Origin: an uncultured Alphaproteobacteria bacterium
GTDB lineage: Bacteria; Pseudomonadota; Alphaproteobacteria; Rhizobiales; Beijerinckiaceae
Direction: 5' to 3'
Length of the DNA stretch: 64,000 nt
NCBI GenBank assembly: GCA_937988775.1
Contig: CALKHP010000052.1
Coordinates: forward strand, 124,001-188,000
Both the position numbers and the translations under genes were made by a program. This document shows positions 43,346-51,619 of this stretch, piece by piece (positions within the stretch are counted from its first letter, which is position 1; every line of letters starts with the position of its first letter). The notes beneath the pieces were generated by a model. It was not told where the DNA came from, searched no databases, and saw nothing but the letters and a program-made list of their open reading frames with translations.

Positions 43346-44199
43346 GCGTTGCCCCGCGCGAACAGCCCTTGCGGCCTCAGGATCAGCACGGCGATCATCA
43401 CGCCGTAGATCATGAAGGCGCCAAGCTCGGGCACGTAATATTTTCCGGCGACATCGGCGACGCCGAGCAGGATCGCGGCGACGAACGGGCCCATCATGCC
43501 CGAGGTGCCGCCAACCGTGACGACGATCAGGAAATAGATCATGTATTTCAGCGGGAAGGTCGGGTCGATGCCGAGGATATCGGCGCCGAGCGCGCCGCCG
43601 AGCCCGGCCAGGCCGGAGCCCATGGCGAAGGTCAGCGCGAAGATCGCATTGACGTTGATGCCGAGGCCGCGCGCCACGCGCGGATCGTCGACCGCCGCGC
43701 GCAGGCGGCTGCCGAAGCGTGTTCTGGTGACGATATAATGCAGGATGGCGACCAGCACGGCGCAGACCACGATCAGGAACAGGCGGTAGACGCCGATATC
43801 GAGCGCGCCGAGATGCAGCCGGCCGCTCAGCATCGGCGGCAGGTAGATCAGCTGCTGCTGCGAGCCGATCACGTAATCGGCGGCGGCGACCGCCATGAAC
43901 ACCAGCCCGATGGTGAACAGCACCTGGTCGAGCGGGCTGCGGTCATAGAGATGGACATAGAGCGTGCGCTCGAGCACGGCACCGAGCGCCGCCGCGACGA
44001 TGAAGGCGAGCGGCAGCGTGGCGAGGAACGGCACGCCGTAATCGTTCATCAACAGCACGGTGACATAGCCGCCGACCATCGCGAACACGCCATGGGCGAG
44101 GTTGACGAAATTCATCAGCCCAAGCGTCACCGACAGGCCGCAGGCCAGCACGAACAGCACCATGCCATAGGCGACGCCGTCGAACAGGATGGTCAGCAT
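43342..44199 (-). CDS. HAAT ABC transporter permease, LivH type (system 3)
   Basis: Inner-membrane permease of 285 residues with about eight helices. LivH motifs are LGLMNFVNLAHGVFAMVGGY, the loop AVDDPRVARGLGINVNAIF and the C-terminal LILRPQGLFARGNA. The ATG at 44199 lies 97 bases after the binding-protein gene, a gap that contains a small family 3 repeat. Confidence 0.93.
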   Translation of the reverse strand: MLTILFDGVAYGMVLFVLACGLSVTLGLMNFVNLAHGVFAMVGGYVTVLLMNDYGVPFLATLPLAFIVAAALGAVLERTLYVHLYDRSPLDQVLFTIGLVFMAVAAADYVIGSQQQLIYLPPMLSGRLHLGALDIGVYRLFLIVVCAVLVAILHYIVTRTRFGSRLRAAVDDPRVARGLGINVNAIFALTFAMGSGLAGLGGALGADILGIDPTFPLKYMIYFLIVVTVGGTSGMMGPFVAAILLGVADVAGKYYVPELGAFMIYGVMIAVLILRPQGLFARGNA

Positions 44200-44231
44200 T
44201 CAGGCCGATCCAAAGACGGCATCAGATAATG

Positions 44232-44257
44232 CCCTTCTCCCGCAAGGGGAGAAGGGG
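44232..44257. repeat. Intergenic repeat family 3, partial copy D
   Basis: CCTTCTCCCGCAAGGGGAGA with a few flanking bases forms a single hairpin, the same module that closes copy C. It lies between the binding-protein gene and the permease gene of system 3, like the family 1 repeat of system 1, and may stabilise the binding-protein message. Confidence 0.8.
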
Positions 44258-44296
44258 AGCCTCGCGAACGTCAGCACCAGACGTGACACCGTCGCC

Positions 44297-45472
44297 TCAG
44301 TTGCCATCCGGGCTCGGCGGCACGACGTCGGGGATCTTGTCGAACTCGATATTGTAGAGCTGGCCGTCGACCTTCTCGACCTTGCGGACATAGACGGTCT
44401 GGATGATCTCGCGCGTTGCGGGATCGATCTTCACCGGGCCGCGCACGCTGGTCCAGCTCGCGCCCTTCATGGCGTCGACCAGCGCGGTGCCGTCGGTCTT
44501 GCCGCCGGTCTTCTTCAGCGCCTCGTAGATCAGGTGCATGCCGTCATAGCCGCCGACGGCCATGAAGTTCGGCCGCATCTTCGGGTTGGCCTTCTCGAAG
44601 GCGGCGACAAACGCCTTGTTCTCGGGCGAGGGGTGGGCGGCGGAATAGAAATGCGTCGTCACCATGCCGAGCACGCTGTCGCCCATGTCGGGGAGCTGGT
44701 CGTCATCGGTGACGTCGCCGGTGGCGATCACCTTGATGCCGGCCTTGGTCAGCTCGCGCTCGGCGACCTGCTTCATCAGCGCCGCGCCCTGGCCGGAGGG
44801 CACGAACAGGAACAGCGCGTCGGGCTTGAGGTCGCGCACCTTCTGCAGGAAGGGCGCGAATTCCGGGTTGCGCAGCGGCGCGGTCAACTCGCCGGTGATC
44901 TTGCCGCCGGCCTTGGTGAAGCGGCCCTTGAAGGCCTTGGCGGCATCGATGCCGGGGCCGTAATCGCTGACCAGCGTGACGACCGTCTTGATGCCGTTCT
45001 TGGCGGCCCAGTCGGCGAGCGGCACCGTCGTCTGCGGCAGGGTGCAGCTCGTGCGCACGATATAGGGCGATTTCTGGGTGATGATGGTGGTCGCCGCCGC
45101 CATGACGATCTCGGGCACCTTGGCTTGCGTCGCGAGCGGCGCGACGGCAAGCGCCAGCGGCGTCAGGCCGAAGCCGGCCAGCACGGCGACCTTGTCGTTG
45201 ACGATCAGCTCCTGCGCGAGGCGCTTGGTGACGTCGGCGACGCCGGTATCGTCCTTGAGGATGACCTGGACCTTCTTGCCGGCGACGCTGTCGCCGTTCT
45301 GCGCCATGAACAGCTTCACGGCGGCATCGATCTGCTTGCCGGTCGAGGCGGACTGGCCGGTCATCGGCAGGATCAGGCCGATCTTGACCGTGTCCTCGGC
45401 ATGGGCGGCGCTTCCCAGCAGCGGCAGGCTCGCCACGGCGCCAAGCCCCTTGAGCATGGTTCTTCTGTGCAT
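44297..45472 (-). CDS. HAAT-family ABC transporter substrate-binding protein (system 3)
   Basis: Periplasmic binding protein of 391 residues and first gene of operon 3. The leader MHRRTMLKGLGAVASLPLLG is twin-arginine-like, with cleavage near AAHAE (residue ~25). Mature motifs are VKIGLILPMTGQSASTGKQ, VSDYGPGIDAAKAF and VGGYDGMHLIYEAL. This form is often annotated for amino acids or aromatic acids; the ligand is unknown. The ATG at 45472 has a strong GGAGGGAGAG site. It is divergent from cmk across 177 bases. Confidence 0.91.
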   Translation of the reverse strand: MHRRTMLKGLGAVASLPLLGSAAHAEDTVKIGLILPMTGQSASTGKQIDAAVKLFMAQNGDSVAGKKVQVILKDDTGVADVTKRLAQELIVNDKVAVLAGFGLTPLALAVAPLATQAKVPEIVMAAATTIITQKSPYIVRTSCTLPQTTVPLADWAAKNGIKTVVTLVSDYGPGIDAAKAFKGRFTKAGGKITGELTAPLRNPEFAPFLQKVRDLKPDALFLFVPSGQGAALMKQVAERELTKAGIKVIATGDVTDDDQLPDMGDSVLGMVTTHFYSAAHPSPENKAFVAAFEKANPKMRPNFMAVGGYDGMHLIYEALKKTGGKTDGTALVDAMKGASWTSVRGPVKIDPATREIIQTVYVRKVEKVDGQLYNIEFDKIPDVVPPSPDGN

Positions 45473-45649
45473 GATCTCTCCCTCCGGTTGGCGTGAGCCT
45501 ACGGCCCCCGCGCGAGTGCAACCATGGATTCTTTCGTCTCATGCTTGCATGAATCTGGCGGACACTAGCTGGAGGAGCGGGTCGGCGCAAAGCGCAAAAC
45601 GGCGGCTTTGTCTTGACGCTGCGCCCGCCCAGGCTGCACAAGTTGGCGC

Positions 45650-46294
45650 ATGATCATTGCAGTCGACGGGCCGGCAGCTTCCGGCAAGGGATCGCTCGCA
45701 GCACGGCTCGCCGCGCATTACGGCCTGCCGCATCTCGATACCGGCCTGCTCTACCGCGCCGTCGGCCTGCGCGTGCGGCTCGAGGGCTTGCGCGCCAACG
45801 ATACCGATGCCGCGATCTCGATCGCCGAGAGCTTCGATCCGGCCTGGCTGCATCACCCGGAATTGCGCAACCGCGAGGCCGGCGCCATGGCGAGCGCCAT
45901 CGCGGTCATCCCCGGCGTGCGCAAGGCGCTGCGCGACTACCAGCAGCATTTCGCCATGCAGGAAGGCGGCGCGGTGCTCGACGGCCGCGATATCGGCACG
46001 GTGATCGCGCCGATGGCCGAGGTCAAGCTGTGGGTGACGGCCGATGCGGCGGTGCGCGCCGGACGCCGGTTTCGCGAGCTGGTGGCGCGCGGCCAGCATG
46101 TCAGCGAGGCCGATATCCTCGCCGACCTGATGCGGCGCGACGCCAATGACGCCCCCAACATGGTGCCGGCGGCGGACGCGGTGACGATCGACACCAGCGC
46201 CATGGATCTCAACGCGGTGTTCGCGCGCGCCGTGGCCATCGTCGAGGAGCGTGCGCGAGCCGCGCTGGCGGGAGACGGCGTGCCGTCCTGCTGA
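45650..46294 (+). CDS. cmk: Cytidylate kinase
   Basis: Phosphorylates CMP and dCMP with ATP. The 214-residue protein has the P-loop DGPAASGKGS at residues 6-15, the LDTGLLYRAVGL substrate region and LDGRDIGTVIAP, all hallmarks of bacterial Cmk. It precedes rpsA, a very old gene pair in proteobacteria. The ATG at 45650 gives MIIAVDGPAA directly. Confidence 0.97.
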   Translation: MIIAVDGPAASGKGSLAARLAAHYGLPHLDTGLLYRAVGLRVRLEGLRANDTDAAISIAESFDPAWLHHPELRNREAGAMASAIAVIPGVRKALRDYQQHFAMQEGGAVLDGRDIGTVIAPMAEVKLWVTADAAVRAGRRFRELVARGQHVSEADILADLMRRDANDAPNMVPAADAVTIDTSAMDLNAVFARAVAIVEERARAALAGDGVPSC

Positions 46295-46620
46295 ACCACG
46301 CCGGGGCTAGCTGAACCTGCGCGCCGCCTACGCGCGAGCCCGCGCAGGCGGGTGCTTGTGGAATGCCCGATTTTCCGTTATGGACCCGGCATTCCTCGCG
46401 ATCCTCGCCAGGCATGCCGGACGAAACCGTCCGCGCATGTCTTTTTGAGTTCCCGCGAGGAACAGAACCACCGTCCGCAATCGCTGGTTCGAACCGTCGG
46501 CGGGCACTCTTTTCGAGGGTGCTTCCAGCTCCAGGCCAGGAGCACCGGCGTTTGCGGATGCTCTGAAATTCGATGTTGCCGACCATGCCGGGGCTGGCCG
46601 CCCGATCATCTGGAGTTTCA
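46295..46620 (+). promoter_or_regulatory. cmk-rpsA intergenic region, probable structured rpsA leader
   Basis: A 326-base gap with no gene. It holds the 10-base palindrome GGTTCGAACC at 46486-46495, a hairpin GCACTC/GGGTGC at 46504-46522 and a second, GCTCC/GGAGC, at 46528-46543, all within 140 bases of the rpsA start. E. coli S1 represses its own synthesis through leader structure, so a similar role is plausible. The GGAG at 46612-46615 is the probable rpsA ribosome site. Confidence 0.45.
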
Positions 46621-48327
46621 ATGCCCGCAACCCAAACCCGTATGCCGACCCGTGACGATTTCGCCGCCATGCTCGACGAGAGCCTCGGCGGCTCGGACAT
46701 GATGGAAGGCTCGGTTGTCAAAGGCACCGTGGTCGCGATCGAGAAGGATCTCGCGGTCATCGATGTCGGACTGAAGACCGAAGGCCGCGTCGCCCTCAAG
46801 GAATTCGCCGGCCCCTCGCACGAAATCACCCTCAAGGTCGGCGACGAGGTCGAGGTCTATCTCGAGCGCATCGAGAACGCGCTCGGCGAGGCGGTGATCT
46901 CGCGCGACAAGGCGCGCCGCGAGGAAAGCTGGGTCAAGCTCGAGAAGGCCTTCGAGAATAACGAGAAGGTCGAAGGCATGATCTTCAACGCGGTCAAGGG
47001 CGGCTATACGGTCGATCTCGACGGCGCCGTCGCCTTCCTGCCGCGCTCGCAGGTCGATATCCGCCCGATCCGCGACATCGGCCCGCTGATGGGCATGCCG
47101 CAGCCGTTCCAGATCCTGAAGATGGATCGCCGCCGCGGCAATATCGTCGTGTCGCGCCGCACGGTGCTCGAGGAGACCCGCGCCGGACAGCGCCAGGAGC
47201 TGGTGTCGAACCTCGAGGAAGGCCAGGTCATCGAGGGTATCGTCAAGAACATCACCGATTACGGCGCCTTCGTCGATCTCGGCGGCATTGATGGCCTGCT
47301 GCATGTCACCGACATCGCATGGCGCCGCGTCAACCACCCGACCGAGGTGCTGACCGTCGGCCAGCAGGTCCAGGTCAAGATCGTCAAGATCAACCAGGAA
47401 ACGCACCGCATCTCGCTCGGCATGAAGCAGTTGCAGTCCGATCCGTGGACCGAGATCGGCGCCAAGTACCCGATCGGCGCCCGCTTCACCGGCCGCGTCA
47501 CCAACATCACCGATTACGGCGCCTTCGTGGAGCTGGAGCCGGGGATCGAGGGCCTGATCCACGTCTCGGAAATGTCGTGGACCAAGAAGAACGTGCATCC
47601 CGGCAAGATCCTCTCCACCTCCCAGGAGGTCGAGGTTCAGGTGCTCGAGGTCGATACCGCCAAGCGCCGCATCTCGCTCGGCCTGAAGCAGACCATGGGC
47701 AATCCGTGGGAGAACTTCATCAACGCCCATCCGATCGGCAGCGAAGTCGAGGGCGAGGTCAAGAACAAGACCGAGTTCGGCCTGTTCCTGGGCCTCGAAG
47801 GCGATGTGGACGGCATGGTCCATCTCTCCGACCTCGACTGGCATCGCCCCGGCGAGCAGGCGATCGAGGACTTCAAGAAGGGCGACATGGTGCGCGCCCA
47901 GGTGCTCGACGTCGATGTCGAGAAGGAGCGCATCTCGCTCGGCATCAAGCAGCTTGCCGGCGACCCCTTCGCCGATGCCGGCGAACTCCGCAAGGGCCAG
48001 GTCGTGACCTGCGAGATCGTCGAGGTCAAGGAATCGGGCCTCGAGGTCAAGATCTCGGGTACCGACCTCACCACCTTCATCAAGCGCTCGGAACTGGCGC
48101 GCGAGCGGGCCGACCAGCGCCCCGACCGTTTCGCCGCCGGCGAGAAGGTCGATGCGCGCATCATCATGTTCGATCGCCGCGCCCGCAAGGTGCAGGCCTC
48201 GATCAAGGCGCTCGAAATGGCCGAGGAAAAGGAAGCCATCGCCCAGTTCGGCTCGCAGGATTCGGGCGCTTCGCTCGGCGACATCCTCGGCGCCGCGCTC
48301 AAGAAGGCCGCTCCCGAAAAGAAGTAG
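46621..48327 (+). CDS. rpsA: 30S ribosomal protein S1
   Basis: A 568-residue protein of six S1 RNA-binding repeats that recruits mRNAs to the 30S subunit. Repeats start at about residues 22, 108, 195, 280, 367 and 454; the third and fourth share NITDYGAFV and end in GLLHVTD or GLIHVSE, the most conserved pair. The N terminus (RDDFAAMLDESLG) is alphaproteobacterial in style. Codon use is strongly biased, as for a highly expressed gene. The ATG at 46621 is preferred over upstream codons because of the GGAG site and family alignment. A strong terminator follows. Confidence 0.97.
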   Translation: MPATQTRMPTRDDFAAMLDESLGGSDMMEGSVVKGTVVAIEKDLAVIDVGLKTEGRVALKEFAGPSHEITLKVGDEVEVYLERIENALGEAVISRDKARREESWVKLEKAFENNEKVEGMIFNAVKGGYTVDLDGAVAFLPRSQVDIRPIRDIGPLMGMPQPFQILKMDRRRGNIVVSRRTVLEETRAGQRQELVSNLEEGQVIEGIVKNITDYGAFVDLGGIDGLLHVTDIAWRRVNHPTEVLTVGQQVQVKIVKINQETHRISLGMKQLQSDPWTEIGAKYPIGARFTGRVTNITDYGAFVELEPGIEGLIHVSEMSWTKKNVHPGKILSTSQEVEVQVLEVDTAKRRISLGLKQTMGNPWENFINAHPIGSEVEGEVKNKTEFGLFLGLEGDVDGMVHLSDLDWHRPGEQAIEDFKKGDMVRAQVLDVDVEKERISLGIKQLAGDPFADAGELRKGQVVTCEIVEVKESGLEVKISGTDLTTFIKRSELARERADQRPDRFAAGEKVDARIIMFDRRARKVQASIKALEMAEEKEAIAQFGSQDSGASLGDILGAALKKAAPEKK

Positions 48328-48363
48328 GCGGACGCGCCTCGCGCGCGTTCCTTCAACGCACAC

Positions 48364-48395
48364 GAAACCCGCGCGCGAGCGCGGGTTTCTTTTTT
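48364..48395 (+). terminator. Rho-independent terminator of rpsA
   Basis: GAAACCCGCGC pairs with GCGCGGGTTTC around a GCGA loop, followed by TTTTTT. A strong GC stem plus T-run 37 bases after the rpsA stop is a textbook intrinsic terminator on the plus strand. Confidence 0.93.
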
Positions 48396-48405
48396 CAGCC
48401 CTGCG

Positions 48406-48524
48406 CCCTTCTCCCGCCTGCGGGAGAAGGTGCCGGCAGGCGGATGAGGGAGCCATTGGCGCCAGCCTCGGCCCCCCCTCACCCGGCTGCTGCGCAGCCA
48501 CCCTCTCCCGCTGGCGGGCGAGGG
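48406..48524. repeat. Intergenic repeat family 3, copy E
   Basis: CCCTTCTCCCGCCTGCGGGA opens the unit, then GCCGGCAGGCGGATGAGGG, a 28-base spacer, then CCCTCACCCGGCTGCTGCGC and CTCTCCCGCTGGCGGGCGAG. The inverted arrangement is that of copy C. It fills the space between the rpsA terminator and the Hsp70-like gene. Confidence 0.88.
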
Positions 48525-48549
48525 AATCCCGGATACAAGGAGCGAGTTC

Positions 48550-49824
48550 ATGACCGCCACCGCCATCGGCGTCGATTTCGGCACGACCAACAGCGTCGTG
48601 GCGATCGCGGATGCGGCGGGCGGCGTCACGGCGCGCCGGTTCCCGACGCCGGCCGGCGCGGTCGAGGCCTATCGCTCGGCGCTGTTGTTCTATCGCGAGG
48701 GCCGGCCGCCGCATGCGACGATCGCGCATGTCTCAGGCCCCGAGGCACTCGACCGCGCGCTCGACATCACGGGCGAGCATCGTTTCCTGCAATCGCTGAA
48801 AACCCATCTTTCAAGCAAGGCCTTCCAGGAAACGCGCCTGTTCGGCAAGCGCTATGAACTCGAGGACCTGATCGGCACCTTCCTCGCCGATATCCTGCCC
48901 GAGGGCGCGGCCGGCGTGCCGATCGTCTCGGGCCGCCCGGTGGTGTTCGCCGGCGAACGCCCGGATGAGGCGCTGGCGCTCAAGCGCCTGAGCGCCGCCT
49001 ACAAGCAGGCCGGCGTCGCGCAGCTCGACTTCGCCTATGAGCCGCTTGGTGCCGCCTACTGGTATGCGCGCGACCTCAAGCGGCCCGAAACCGTGCTGGT
49101 GGCGGATTTCGGCGGCGGCACCAGCGATTTCTCGGTGATGCGCTTCGATCCGACCGGCGGCCGCCTGCGGGCCGAGGCGCTGTCGCATGCCGGCGTCGGC
49201 GTCGCCGGCGACAGTTTCGATTTCCGCATCCTCGACCATGTCGTGGCGCCGCGCCTCGGCAAGGGCACGCGCTATCGCTCGTTCGGCAAGCTCTTGCCGA
49301 TGCCGGCGCATTACCACGCCGCCTTCGCGCAATGGCACCGGCTGTCGCTGCTCAAGGCGCCCGGCACGCTGAGCGAGTTGCGGCGCCTCGCGCGCGACGC
49401 CGAGGCGCCGGAGCTGATCGAGGCGCTGATCGCGGTCATCGAGCATGATCTCGGCTACGCACTTTATCTCGCCGTCTCGGCGCTGAAACTGAAGCTATCC
49501 TCGGCCGAGCGCGCGCCATTCCGCTTCGCGGCCGCCGATCTCGCCATCGAGGCCGAGGTGACGCGCGCCGATTTCGAAACCTGGATCGCCGGCGATCTCG
49601 CGCGCATCGCCGGCGCCGTCGATCTGGCGCTTGAACGCGCCGCGATCGCGCCGCCGGCGATCGACGCGGTGTTCATGACCGGCGGCACCTCCTATGTTCC
49701 GGCGGTGCGCGCGTTGTTTGCGACACGTTTCGGACATGAGCGGCTGCATTATGGCGATGCGTTCAACTCGGTCGCCAGCGGCCTGGCGCTGATCGCGGCG
49801 GATGCCGCGCGCATGACGCCATAA
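48550..49824 (+). CDS. Hsp70-family protein, YegD-like
   Basis: An actin/Hsp70-fold ATPase of 424 residues, much shorter than DnaK (~638). Phosphate-1 motif GVDFGTTNSVVAIA is at residues 7-20, phosphate-2 LVADFGGGTSDFSVM near 181, and the adenosine motif AVFMTGGTSYVPAVR near 376. The DnaK peptide-binding and lid domains are missing, as in YegD, whose substrate is unknown. The ATG at 48550 has AAGGAG upstream. It sits between rpsA and sppA, a place where many relatives have no such gene. Confidence 0.9.
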   Translation: MTATAIGVDFGTTNSVVAIADAAGGVTARRFPTPAGAVEAYRSALLFYREGRPPHATIAHVSGPEALDRALDITGEHRFLQSLKTHLSSKAFQETRLFGKRYELEDLIGTFLADILPEGAAGVPIVSGRPVVFAGERPDEALALKRLSAAYKQAGVAQLDFAYEPLGAAYWYARDLKRPETVLVADFGGGTSDFSVMRFDPTGGRLRAEALSHAGVGVAGDSFDFRILDHVVAPRLGKGTRYRSFGKLLPMPAHYHAAFAQWHRLSLLKAPGTLSELRRLARDAEAPELIEALIAVIEHDLGYALYLAVSALKLKLSSAERAPFRFAAADLAIEAEVTRADFETWIAGDLARIAGAVDLALERAAIAPPAIDAVFMTGGTSYVPAVRALFATRFGHERLHYGDAFNSVASGLALIAADAARMTP

Positions 49825-49882
49825 CGCTTTGCTCTTCCCCGGACCGGCGGATGAGGTTAATCAGGCCCTGAAAGGAATTCGC

Positions 49883-50848
49883 ATGCCTGTCGACACCGAT
49901 CTCCTGGTCGATCGCCGCCGCATCAGGCGCAAGCTGACCGCGTGGCGCGTCGCGGCCTTCGTGCTGGCGGCGGTCGCGATCGTGGCGCTCGGCCTCGCCT
50001 TCGGCGGCCGCGCGCTGATCGAGGCGCAGCGCACGCATATCGCGCGCATCAGCATCAGCGGGTTGATCACCGGCGATGCCGCGACGCTGAAGCTGCTCGA
50101 AACCGCCGCCGAATCGCCTTCGGTCGCCGGCGTGGTGCTGGCGGTCAACTCGCCAGGCGGCACCGTGTCGGGCTCGGAGGCGCTGCATGACGCGATCCGC
50201 AAGCTCGTCGCCGCCAAGCCGACGGTGGCGACGGTCGATTCGGTCGCGGCATCGGGCGGCTACATCGCGGCGATCGCCACCGACCACATCGTCAGCCGCG
50301 GCTCGTCGATCGTCGGCTCGATCGGCGTCATCGCGCAATATCCGAACTTCACCAAGCTGCTCGACACGGTCGGCGTGCAGGTCGAGGCGGTGCGCTCGAC
50401 GCCGCTCAAGGCCGAGCCGGACGGGCTCGGGCCGACGCCGCCCGAAGCGCGTGCCGCGCTGCAGGCGACGGTGCTCGACAGCTATGCCTGGTTCAAGCAG
50501 CTCGTACAGCAGCGCCGCCACCTGAACGACGCCGAGCTGGCGGCGATTTCCGACGGCCGCGTCTTCACCGGCCGGCAGGGCCTGCCGCTCAAGCTCGTCG
50601 ACGAGATCGGCGGCGAGGACAAGGCGATCGCCTGGCTCGTCAAGGAGAAGAAAGTGCCGAAGGACCTGCCGGTGCGCGACCTGAAACGGCCCGAACGCGG
50701 CTATCTGCGGCTGCCTTTCAGCGCCGCCGCCGATCTCGCCCGCCTCGCCGGCTTCGGGCGGCTCTCCGACATGCTGGCGCGCCCGGCCCGTGCGCTCGAT
50801 GTCTCGACGCTTGACGGGCTGCTGGCGCTCTGGCAACCTGCGCCATAA
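49883..50848 (+). CDS. sppA: Signal peptide peptidase SppA
   Basis: Membrane-anchored serine/lysine protease that degrades cleaved signal peptides. The 321-residue protein has one N-terminal transmembrane helix at about 22-42 and a ClpP-like domain: VLAVNSPGGTVSGSE, the nucleophile Ser124 in DSVAASGGYIAAIATD, GSSIVGSIGVIAQYPNF and the general base Lys176 in RSTPLKAEPDG. This is the short form with one catalytic domain. The ATG at 49883 is preferred; an earlier in-frame codon would add 18 residues before the basic segment. It precedes ihfB by 79 bases. Confidence 0.95.
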   Translation: MPVDTDLLVDRRRIRRKLTAWRVAAFVLAAVAIVALGLAFGGRALIEAQRTHIARISISGLITGDAATLKLLETAAESPSVAGVVLAVNSPGGTVSGSEALHDAIRKLVAAKPTVATVDSVAASGGYIAAIATDHIVSRGSSIVGSIGVIAQYPNFTKLLDTVGVQVEAVRSTPLKAEPDGLGPTPPEARAALQATVLDSYAWFKQLVQQRRHLNDAELAAISDGRVFTGRQGLPLKLVDEIGGEDKAIAWLVKEKKVPKDLPVRDLKRPERGYLRLPFSAAADLARLAGFGRLSDMLARPARALDVSTLDGLLALWQPAP

Positions 50849-50927
50849 AATAGAAGCATAATCAACACCATACTGTTGGGCCACGGTTTCAGCCGGGCCG
50901 CTCTCCTTCCCCCTTTCGAGGCGACCG

Positions 50928-51254
50928 ATGATAAAGTCCGAACTTGTCCTGAAGATCGCGGAGCAGAACCCGCATCTCTACCAACGTGACGTCGAGAACA
51001 TCGTCACGGCGATCCTCGAGGAGATCACCAAGGCGCTCGCCAACGAGGACAGGGTGGAGTTGCGCGGCTTCGGCGCGTTCTCGATCAAGCGGCGCACGGC
51101 GCGGGTCGGCCGCAATCCGCGCACCGGCGCCCATGTCGAGGTCAGCGAGAAGATCGTGCCCTATTTCAAGACCGGCAAGGAAATGCGCCTGCGCCTCAAC
51201 AAGCTGCCCGTCACGGCGCGCAAGGCGGCAAAAGCGGCCAAGGCCGACGCCTGA
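50928..51254 (+). CDS. ihfB: Integration host factor subunit beta
   Basis: DNA-bending protein, partner of IhfA, 108 residues. It shows SELVLKIAEQNPHLYQRDVE, VELRGFGAFSIKRR and the DNA-inserting loop GRNPRTGAHVEV with the key proline, then VPYFKTGKEMRLRLN. A short basic Ala/Lys tail follows. The region 50845-50875 just upstream is AT-rich and probably holds the promoter. Confidence 0.97.
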   Translation: MIKSELVLKIAEQNPHLYQRDVENIVTAILEEITKALANEDRVELRGFGAFSIKRRTARVGRNPRTGAHVEVSEKIVPYFKTGKEMRLRLNKLPVTARKAAKAAKADA

Positions 51255-51266
51255 GGAGCCTGATCG

Positions 51267-51608
51267 ATGCGGAAAACCCTGCGCTGGGTCATCCTGGTCC
51301 CGGTCGGCATCGTCCTGCTGCTGCTGGGGCTGGCCAACCGCGAGCCGGTGCTGCTGTCGTTTGATCCGTTCGGCGGCGCGCCCGGTCTCGGCGTCACCGT
51401 GCCGCTGTTCATCGTCATCATCGTCTCGATCATGGTCGGCGTGCTGATCGGCGGCATCGCGCTGTGGATCAACCAGGGCCGGCATCGGCGCAGCGCGCGC
51501 AGCCTCAGGCGCGAGGCCGAGCGGCTCAGGCGCGAGGCCGACACGTTGAAAGCCAACGCCTCCGAACGAACCGGCGTGCCGATGCCGCTGCTGAGCCGGC
51601 GCGGCTAA
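51267..51608 (+). CDS. LapA-domain (DUF1049) membrane protein
   Basis: A 113-residue inner-membrane protein with two helices (WVILVPVGIVLLLLGLA at ~7-23; VPLFIVIIVSIMVGVLIGGI at ~46-66) and a basic cytoplasmic coiled tail (SLRREAERLRREADTLKAN). It matches the lipopolysaccharide assembly protein A domain, which often sits between ihfB and trpF in this lineage. It starts 12 bases after ihfB and ends 11 bases before the next gene. Confidence 0.88.
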   Translation: MRKTLRWVILVPVGIVLLLLGLANREPVLLSFDPFGGAPGLGVTVPLFIVIIVSIMVGVLIGGIALWINQGRHRRSARSLRREAERLRREADTLKANASERTGVPMPLLSRRG

Positions 51609-51619
51609 GGGAAAGATAC

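Noticed and set aside
46486..46495. GGTTCGAACC, resembling a tRNA T-arm
   Set aside because: The flanking bases do not form a T-stem and there are no acceptor, D or anticodon arms in the right places.
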